Below are positions 58,551 through 64,000 of a stretch of 64,000 bases of DNA, piece by piece. The stretch comes from CAZIPE01 sp964541305 (lineage in GTDB: Bacteria; Patescibacteriota; Saccharimonadia; Saccharimonadales; UBA7683): positions 1 to 64,000 of the forward strand of contig CAZIPE010000002.1 in the NCBI GenBank assembly GCA_964541305.1. The letters are read 5' to 3'. Position 1 is the first letter of the stretch, and each line of letters starts with the position of its first letter. Under the pieces are notes generated by a model. The model did no database searches, was not told where the DNA came from, and saw nothing but the letters and a program-made list of their open reading frames with translations. Made by a program: the position numbers and the translations under genes.

Positions 58551-59846
58551 TTAGTGAATTGAGATTGCCGCTTCTTCTTTTTTCAAAACGTTTTGTGGTG
58601 GTTTGTAGAATAGTACAAATACCAACCAGCCGACAAATATAAGCGCTGAGCCAACAATAACTGGCATATTTATTCCCATGGTAGCCACGTAGCCGGCAAT
58701 GATTGCTGGTATCGCCTGAGCTAGCGCCTGAACGCTCGCTTCTATACCTAGTACTTCTCCTTGATTCTCTGGACCAGCTGTAAGGCTTACCAGGGCTGAA
58801 ACATTGGCCATAACGAGACCATTAAATATCGCTATAAGTGGTGCGAACAATAACAACTGTGTGGTATTGGATGGAATAAGTTGCAGCATCAACGCTATAG
58901 ACATACCAAGAAAAGCTACACGAAGTATCTGATGATTTTTGTAACGCTTGGCAAGTAGTGGCGTCAGGATCCCTTGTGTCAACGCAATCCATATACCAAT
59001 ATAGGCAAAGAAGTCCCCAACGTTATTTACTTTGAAACCAAGTTTTTGAATCAGGAGAATCTGGAAGAAGGTCGTAAAAAAGGTGAAACCTCCCCAAAAA
59101 AGGAACTCCGAAGTGAAAATAACGCGAAGTGCTGGTGACGTTGCGGCATGCTGAATATTTGCGAGTGATTTACTCCACGCAACCTTCAGCTTACTATTAA
59201 TGTGTTTGTGCGTTTCAGGCAAAATGATGAGCAGTAAAATAACATTAATGAAGCTCAATATAGCAGTAAACCAAAAAGGTGTCGCTGAACTGAACCAACT
59301 TGGGGTGTCAAATAACCCGAAGAAACTGGTATCTGGAGCAGCTAAGCGTGCCCCGATGTACGGGCCAAAGACAAAGCCGATACCAAACGCTGCACCAATC
59401 AGGCCAAAGTTTTTTGTACGATGCTCGGGTGGCGATACGTCGGCGATTGTTGCGCGGGCTACGCTGATATTTCCACCAGTAACACCGTCTAGCGCCCGTG
59501 CTGCAAAAAGAAGCGGTATGTTTTTAGTGATAATGCCAATTGCAAATAATATATAGCCTACACCGGTTCCAAAGAGGCTAAAGCCGAGTACTGGCCTTCT
59601 ACCATAACGATCAGAAAGTTGGCCAAGTATTGGCGTAGCAAGAAACTGCATAAGCGGATAGATTGCGGTGAGCCAGCCCAGCAGAATTAATGAGGTGTTC
59701 ATAGAATAGCCAGCGGGCTGGAATATCGTATACACCAGCTGGGGGATAACAGGAATAAGAATACCCACACCCAGAACGTCTAAGAACACTGTAAACAAAA
59801 TAATTGGCAAGGCACGGCTTTCAAGGTTTATCTTTTTCTTTGCCAC
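58551..59846 (-). CDS. MFS drug exporter (TetA-like)
   Basis: 431 aa, 12 predicted helices. The A-motif in loop 2-3 is GQLSDRYGRRPVLG near residue 82, and motif C-like Gly/Pro residues occur in helix 5 (GAAFGIGFVFGPYIGA), as in TetA-type antiporters. A long charged loop lies at the middle (HINSKLKVAWSKSLA). It starts at GTG 59846 with AAGGA upstream. The promoter carries an overlapping palindrome (59874-59889), so it is likely inducible. No regulator gene adjoins except possibly the small 59963 protein across the divergent gap. Confidence 0.88.
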   Translation of the reverse strand: MAKKKINLESRALPIILFTVFLDVLGVGILIPVIPQLVYTIFQPAGYSMNTSLILLGWLTAIYPLMQFLATPILGQLSDRYGRRPVLGFSLFGTGVGYILFAIGIITKNIPLLFAARALDGVTGGNISVARATIADVSPPEHRTKNFGLIGAAFGIGFVFGPYIGARLAAPDTSFFGLFDTPSWFSSATPFWFTAILSFINVILLLIILPETHKHINSKLKVAWSKSLANIQHAATSPALRVIFTSEFLFWGGFTFFTTFFQILLIQKLGFKVNNVGDFFAYIGIWIALTQGILTPLLAKRYKNHQILRVAFLGMSIALMLQLIPSNTTQLLLFAPLIAIFNGLVMANVSALVSLTAGPENQGEVLGIEASVQALAQAIPAIIAGYVATMGINMPVIVGSALIFVGWLVFVLFYKPPQNVLKKEEAAISIH

Positions 59847-59873
59847 TTTTTTGTCCTTTTCGTTATGTAATAC

Positions 59874-59918
59874 TTAAGTGATTACTTAAAGTATAGCTTG
59901 TTTAGGTTAGTGTTTCAA
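59874..59918 (-). promoter_or_regulatory. MFS promoter with overlapping operator palindrome
   Basis: Minus strand: TTGAAA (complement of 59913-59918), a 17-bp spacer and TATACT (59890-59895). Immediately after the -10 comes TTAAGTAATCACTTAA (59874-59889), a perfect 6-bp-arm palindrome covering the start site. A repressor bound there would block initiation. Confidence 0.7.
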
Positions 59919-59949
59919 ATAGACATTTTTTATAAGTAATTACATCTGT

Positions 59950-59955
59950 TATAGT
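59950..59955 (+). promoter_or_regulatory. -10 box, leaderless type
   Basis: TATAGT ends 7 nt before ATG 59963. Confidence 0.5.
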
Positions 59956-59962
59956 ATGCCCT

Positions 59963-60310
59963 ATGAACGAGATCGCGAACAAAGAACCAATAGATTATAC
60001 GCATGTTATTGGTCGGCTTGGAGAAAAATCAATATTTAGTGTCGTAGTACAACACGGTGCGAGTGACCATACATACAAACTCGCCAAGCTTTCTTCCACA
60101 GGGTTCACGGTAAGGGAAGTTAACGGACTTAAGTGTAGTGATGAGCCCCTCATGTTGACGGATATAGATGAAGAAACTGGAAATGCACTTTTTATTCAAG
60201 GTGAACTACTTCGATTCAACAGACATGGAAATCCGCATGAAGTTATTCCTTTAGGATTCCTAACTAGCCTTGTTGTGGTGCGCAAAACCACCCTGCGAAA
60301 ACGTAGTTGA
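59963..60310 (+). CDS. unrecognised 115-aa protein
   Basis: Small soluble beta-rich protein (IFSVVVQHGASDHTYKLAKLS, GFTVREVNGLK) with a basic C-terminal end (RKTTLRKRS). No family recognised. It is divergent from the MFS exporter. Its last 51 bp overlap the 3' end of convergent rsmA, an unusually long antisense overlap for this window, so the true 3' end or expression is less certain. Confidence 0.5.
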   Translation: MNEIANKEPIDYTHVIGRLGEKSIFSVVVQHGASDHTYKLAKLSSTGFTVREVNGLKCSDEPLMLTDIDEETGNALFIQGELLRFNRHGNPHEVIPLGFLTSLVVVRKTTLRKRS

Positions 60311-61063
60311 TAATTCATGCCAGTCTTCAAGCGTAAGTTCTTGCGCGCGAGCGTCGGGTGATATTTTGGCTTCTTGTAGCCATATATCTACCTGCTCTTT
60401 GGAAAGATGTAACGAACCGCTCAAACTTGAGCGCAACTTCTTTCTTTTTTCTGAAAAGCCAGCTTTGACAATCCTGAAGAACAATTCAGTTTCAACATCG
60501 GGGAATAATGGTTTGGCGTATGGAAGTATTTGAATAATTTGGCTATCAACTTTAGGTGGCGGAGTAAAGAGACGAGCCGGGACTTCTTCTTTTAGCTCAG
60601 CTGATCCGTAGTACTGCACACTGACACTAAGTATGCTCATCTGACCAGGTCCGGCAACAATCCGCTGAGCTACCTCTTTTTGAACAAGCAAGGTGATATT
60701 TGATGGCCGATTTGAGCTTTCTAGCAATTTTCTCAGTAGGTTCGAGGTAAGGTAATAAGGAATATTAGCAATTACTTTATAGCCTTCTGGCAATCGAGAA
60801 AGATCAAAGTCTAAAATACTCTCGTGAACTACTTCAAGGTTATCTGCCCTAACTCTTCCTGCAAGTTCAGACACGAGCATATCGTCAAGCTCAACGGCAA
60901 CGACTTTCTGGGCTTTTTCGCACAGTTTCTTCGTAAGTGTTCCAAGCCCAGGACCCACTTCAAGCACTACATCTTCAGAATTTACTTCACCCGCAGACAT
61001 CATTGCCTCAAGGCTTGCTTCATCATGTAGCCAATGTTGACCCAGCGATTTTTTAGGAGGCAC
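60260..61063 (-). CDS. rsmA: 16S rRNA dimethyladenosine transferase RsmA (KsgA)
   Basis: 267 aa from GTG 61063, with GGAG 7 nt upstream; this matches the conserved N-terminus PPKKSLGQHWL, whereas the longer frame to 61177 is non-homologous. The SAM site is LEVGPGLGTLTKKL (near 42) and the catalytic motif is NIPYYLTSNLL (near 112). It dimethylates A1518 and A1519 of 16S rRNA. The start lies within the last 11 bp of the Nudix gene, so the two are coupled. Confidence 0.93.
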   Translation of the reverse strand: MPPKKSLGQHWLHDEASLEAMMSAGEVNSEDVVLEVGPGLGTLTKKLCEKAQKVVAVELDDMLVSELAGRVRADNLEVVHESILDFDLSRLPEGYKVIANIPYYLTSNLLRKLLESSNRPSNITLLVQKEVAQRIVAGPGQMSILSVSVQYYGSAELKEEVPARLFTPPPKVDSQIIQILPYAKPLFPDVETELFFRIVKAGFSEKRKKLRSSLSGSLHLSKEQVDIWLQEAKISPDARAQELTLEDWHELSTTFSQGGFAHHNKAS

Positions 61064-61556
61064 GAGTGAGCTCCAGAAATTTTTCGAGACGTGTAATAAA
61101 CTCGTCTTCACCCTTCGGGTTTGGTGAACCCAGCAACTCCTTAGCTTTCTCGACTGAAACCCACACTTTTTCATCATGCTCAGAATCTATGGTATCGAGA
61201 TCGCGTTTCCATTGTGCAGCAAAATAATGTGTAGTTTTTTGATTAGGCACTTGATATTTTGGTAACAGAAAGGAGCGAATATGCGCACCGAGATAGGTGG
61301 TAATTTCTGACTCACAACCCGCCTCTTCCTCTGTTTCACGCTTCGCCGCCTGATCAATTCGTTCGGTCAGATCTACGTGTCCTTTAGGCAAATTGTAGGT
61401 GTCTTCATCTGTCATGTTATAGGAGTGGTTAGGTGTGCGCTTGAGCAGTAAAACCTGAATTTGACCATCAACTTCTCGATACACCACGCACCCTGCGCTT
61501 ATAGCGTAAGGCCAGTTCTTACTGGCGCGATATTCGTTAGAATCATACAGTTGCAT
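61053..61556 (-). CDS. Nudix hydrolase
   Basis: 167 aa. The Nudix box (GX5EX7REUXEEXGU) is complete in the segment beginning LPKGHVDLTERID near residue 55 and ending RETEEEAGCES. The core is of the (di)nucleoside polyphosphate type, with a long N-terminal strand region (AGCVVYREVDGQIQVLLLKRT). Substrate unknown; Ap4A-like hydrolases share this spacing. TAAGAT lies 6 nt before the ATG, so the leader is minimal. It overlaps rsmA by 11 bp. Confidence 0.87.
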   Translation of the reverse strand: MQLYDSNEYRASKNWPYAISAGCVVYREVDGQIQVLLLKRTPNHSYNMTDEDTYNLPKGHVDLTERIDQAAKRETEEEAGCESEITTYLGAHIRSFLLPKYQVPNQKTTHYFAAQWKRDLDTIDSEHDEKVWVSVEKAKELLGSPNPKGEDEFITRLEKFLELTRAS

Positions 61557-61573
61557 ACGTCTATCTTATCAGA

Positions 61574-62692
61574 TTAGCGATAGATATCCTGGAGCCCTAG
61601 AGAGATACTACACGATGGCCATGGCTGCCAGCCTCGCGCTTTGTAGGTTTCCCATGCTTTTTGGTCTTGAACGGCAGGCGGTGCTGCGGCAGCATTTGGA
61701 TAGCCTCTGTAATTTCCCCATGTGCCGAGGTCGTATTGATACGCCCCATAATAGCCATTACCCGTATTGCTCGTGTAAGAGCCCTCGCAACTCCTTAGTC
61801 GAGCCAGTGCTGAAGCGAAATCACCACTAAATTCAATGTTCTTAGCTCCCACTACCACAACTTGTTTTACTGGCTCCTTTGTAATCACCTCTTTTAGAGA
61901 TTTCTTTTTGTACTCTTTGCCGTTACGAATAGTGATTTGATAAGTCACAAGTTTTCGGCCGTTCACCCCTTCTTTCTTTACTAGGCGGTAACTTACTGGC
62001 TGGTTAACGTCTTGAATTTGTTCTTCTGGAAATTTAATATCTTCTTCAACCGTCTTCACCTCTTTGCCGATTCTGGCAATACTCACTTTCATGCCACTGG
62101 TTATTTTTGTTTGTAGCGGTACATTGAGTTCATCTTCTTTTTCGAGTGTAATATTTTTACTCAAAAGTAAATCCGAAACCGACACTTCACGCGTACGAAG
62201 TTTTGATGAAACACCGTAGAGTTCAAAGGTTATTTCTTTGGAGCGCTTTATAACAAGTTTCGTTCCTGGAGCTCCCTCTAGCGTTTCATCGGATCGTTGA
62301 TAGACAAAGCCATCCTCTGGCGCCGGCTTAAAGCCTGCCATTTCGGCAATCGCCCGTGGTGTTCGTTCGGCGGTAGTAATGGTATATATGTTAGGCTCAT
62401 CAACCACGGTAATGGGACGAGCGCGGTAGATATTTACCTTAAAATCGTTGGTGGTGATCGGACTGTCGGCCGTCGGTTCAGTTTTATCGTGCTCATACAG
62501 CGTAATGCCGCTCGCCTCAAGCGCTTCACCAACTGTTGCACTGGCGCTGGCAATTGTTTTATGTTCGCCGTCCACAAATATATCAAGAGTATGTGTACCG
62601 TCTGCTCGTACATCAGGAGTGCGAACATGAAAAAATAGCGCAAAAACGCTTAGTACAACCACAATTCCACCAAACAATATTCTTTTATTCAT
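61574..62692 (-). CDS. RpfB-like resuscitation-promoting factor
   Basis: 372 aa. After a membrane anchor (FGGIVVVLSVFALFFHV) come DUF348 repeats (THTLDIFVDGEHKTI, VTVVDEPNIYTI, TFELYGVSSKLR) and a G5 domain (~205-285). The C-terminal Rpf/transglycosylase-like domain has the catalytic Glu in RSCEGSYTSNTGNGYYGAYQ near residue 303. Conserved Cys are in CEGS and PSCSIS. Rpf enzymes cut peptidoglycan to restart growth in Actinobacteria. The DUF348-G5-Rpf order matches RpfB. It is the gene upstream of Nudix-rsmA on the same strand. Confidence 0.9.
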   Translation of the reverse strand: MNKRILFGGIVVVLSVFALFFHVRTPDVRADGTHTLDIFVDGEHKTIASASATVGEALEASGITLYEHDKTEPTADSPITTNDFKVNIYRARPITVVDEPNIYTITTAERTPRAIAEMAGFKPAPEDGFVYQRSDETLEGAPGTKLVIKRSKEITFELYGVSSKLRTREVSVSDLLLSKNITLEKEDELNVPLQTKITSGMKVSIARIGKEVKTVEEDIKFPEEQIQDVNQPVSYRLVKKEGVNGRKLVTYQITIRNGKEYKKKSLKEVITKEPVKQVVVVGAKNIEFSGDFASALARLRSCEGSYTSNTGNGYYGAYQYDLGTWGNYRGYPNAAAAPPAVQDQKAWETYKARGWQPWPSCSISLGLQDIYR

Positions 62693-62735
62693 GTAATTAT
62701 TACGCTAGGTACATACACACTAACGTATGTGTGTA

Positions 62736-63212
62736 TTATACCATGCGGGAGATACCAGAAAGCTCCAGCCCGACATCCACAGTCTCGCTTCTAACTTTCG
62801 GTAGTTGATCAATCTTCCACCATTTTACATCCATAATTTCATACGGTCGTGTAACCCGAACTGTACTAATTTTTGAAACAGGCGCATCAAAAAATTCAAG
62901 ATTTGCACGTGGCCACTTTTTACCAGCTGGTAATTTTCGAATACCGATACTTTTCATATCTTTCGTGCTAATAACAAGAGAGGTTTCTTCAAGTAACTCT
63001 CGGGCTGCAGCAAGAACTGATTCTTCGCCTTTATGCACACCGCCGCCCGGCAAACTCCATTTTTGTGAGCCGAAAGATGACCTAATGAGCAGTATCTCAT
63101 GTTTGGCATGGACCACCACTCGCACTCGCTCAGAATTATGAAGCAATAACCCAGAAAGTGGCTGTGTAACAAAGTGTGCTGTGCGAAATAATTTTTGTGT
63201 CACTATATTCAT
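62736..63212 (-). CDS. Nudix hydrolase
   Basis: 158 aa. The Nudix box starts at PGGGVHKGEESV near residue 57 and ends RELLEETSL. An N-terminal hydrophobic-basic stretch (RTAHFVTQPLSGLLLH) precedes VRVVVHAKHEILLIRSS, typical of MutT/NudF-like enzymes. It is unrelated to the other Nudix protein 1.2 kb away beyond the fold. It overlaps the uvrD 3' end by 4 bp and is co-transcribed with it. Confidence 0.85.
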   Translation of the reverse strand: MNIVTQKLFRTAHFVTQPLSGLLLHNSERVRVVVHAKHEILLIRSSFGSQKWSLPGGGVHKGEESVLAAARELLEETSLVISTKDMKSIGIRKLPAGKKWPRANLEFFDAPVSKISTVRVTRPYEIMDVKWWKIDQLPKVRSETVDVGLELSGISRMV

Positions 63213-64000
63213 GAGAGCAACTCGAGTGGTGCAAAGCTTGCATTAAGTTTTTTTACCCCTTTGCCAGAAAAGGCAATTGAGAGCATTTCACCATCAACAC
63301 CAACAATGGTACCCACCCCAAATAATTGATGTCTCACCTTGGCACCAACTGATGCTTGTATTTGAGGTACGTGGCTAAAATCTTCAGTAAAATCCGGTTG
63401 GGCTTCGGGGAGTCCGAAAGCTGATTGCTGAACGGGTGGCTGTTTTAAAATTGAGCTATCGATATCACTTAAGAAGCGCGAAGGCGGATTGTGTTGAGAA
63501 GAGCCGTATAGCATACGTGACGTTGAATAGTACATAAATAGTTCTTCACGGGCGCGCGTCATGCCAACATAGCACAGACGTCGCTCTTCTTCCATTTCAC
63601 TCGGCTCAAACAACGCCCGCGAATGTGGGAAGATTGATTCTTCCATTCCTGTTAAAAAGACGACGGGAAACTCGAGGCCCTTAGCGGCGTGAAGTGTCAT
63701 CAAGGTAACCGCACCCGACGATTGATCGAGTCCGTCAAGATCGGAGATGAGTGCCACTTCTTCCAAGAAGCCATCAAGCCCGACGTCGTCGTATTCACGA
63801 GCCACCGATGAAAGCTCCTTTACGTTTTCGATTCTCTCAGCTGACTGAGGTGATTCGTCGTCTAGGTGTTGCAAAAATTCAGTTCGCTTAACCACCGCGT
63901 CAATAAATTGACTCGGTCGATACTCATCTTTCATCACACGAATATCATTGATAAGATTTCCGAGTTCAATAAGACCCTTAAGGGGCTTGCCTGAGACACC
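63209..64000 (-). CDS. uvrD: UvrD/PcrA superfamily I helicase, 3' part
   Basis: The reading frame stays open to the window edge, so only the C-terminal ~263 residues are seen. Domain 2B/2A motifs are present: VTLMTLHAAKGLEFPVVFL (motif V), EEERRLCYVGMTRAREEL (motif VI) and a C-terminal tail with a KVRHQLFGVGTIVGVDG Tudor-like fold (the PcrA/UvrD RNA polymerase-binding region). It acts in nucleotide excision repair and recombination control. It precedes the Nudix gene with a 4-bp overlap. Confidence 0.93.
   Translation of the reverse strand, partial: GVSGKPLKGLIELGNLINDIRVMKDEYRPSQFIDAVVKRTEFLQHLDDESPQSAERIENVKELSSVAREYDDVGLDGFLEEVALISDLDGLDQSSGAVTLMTLHAAKGLEFPVVFLTGMEESIFPHSRALFEPSEMEEERRLCYVGMTRAREELFMYYSTSRMLYGSSQHNPPSRFLSDIDSSILKQPPVQQSAFGLPEAQPDFTEDFSHVPQIQASVGAKVRHQLFGVGTIVGVDGEMLSIAFSGKGVKKLNASFAPLELLS

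Overview
The window looks like a chromosomal segment of a Patescibacteria/CPR bacterium, most likely Saccharibacteria (TM7). This is an inference from content. Housekeeping enzymes are shortened (AlaS without its C-terminal domains, compact UvrC and MetG). There is almost no biosynthesis. Envelope genes are Gram-positive in style: sortase, LysM-CHAP hydrolase, Rpf-like transglycosylase, VanX/VanY peptidases, MltG. TGA and TAA are both used as ordinary stops, which argues against the UGA-recoding CPR lineages. No rRNA and no CRISPR array were seen.

Layout. 1-6.6 kb is accessory DNA: two copies of a conserved 34-codon ORF, a 2-hydroxyacid dehydrogenase, a PHP+SMC-like ATPase of the TrlF type, several tiny ORFs with strong inverted repeats, and a large serine recombinase whose last codons lie inside a tRNA-Gly gene. 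6.5-9.9 kb is a tRNA region (Gly, Phe, Val on minus; Leu-GAG, His, Leu-CAG on plus) containing a free-standing LAGLIDADG endonuclease and an FAD-dependent dehydrogenase. 9.9-15 kb holds a peptide-binding protein, a holin-like protein with SecG, aminopeptidase P and UvrC. 15-18.6 kb is an island of unrecognised single genes and an MFS carrier, with a repeated 20-nt motif. 18.7-22.4 kb holds a sortase, a probable surface-anchored protein and TrhO. 22.4-34.4 kb holds a heterodimeric ABC exporter, L25, DedA, UvrA, PheA and exonuclease I. 34.4-43.6 kb holds a CYTH protein, Obg, cell-wall hydrolases, MltG, RuvX and an FtsA/PilM-like protein with a large membrane partner. 43.6-50.2 kb holds AlaS, a thiouridylation cluster (cysteine desulfurase, DUF218, MnmA, a YkgJ-like gene with an in-frame amber codon) and TatD. 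50.3-64 kb holds MetG, wall-editing enzymes, a trehalase-like enzyme, a DEAD-box helicase, tmRNA, an MFS exporter with an operator-like promoter, RsmA, two Nudix enzymes, an RpfB-like protein and the 3' part of UvrD.

Two themes cut across the window. First, many operon-leading genes carry a TATAAT/TACAAT-type box only 7-9 nt before the start codon, so leaderless transcription looks common here. Second, peptidoglycan remodelling is over-represented, which fits a small host-associated cell that must edit its own wall or cope with a host's.

The least explained parts are the paired 34-codon ORFs, the recombinase/tRNA-Gly junction with its structured leader, the 148-bp hairpin segment bounded by copies of the tRNA-Phe 3' end, the amber-interrupted YkgJ-like gene and the tmRNA with an atypical T-loop.
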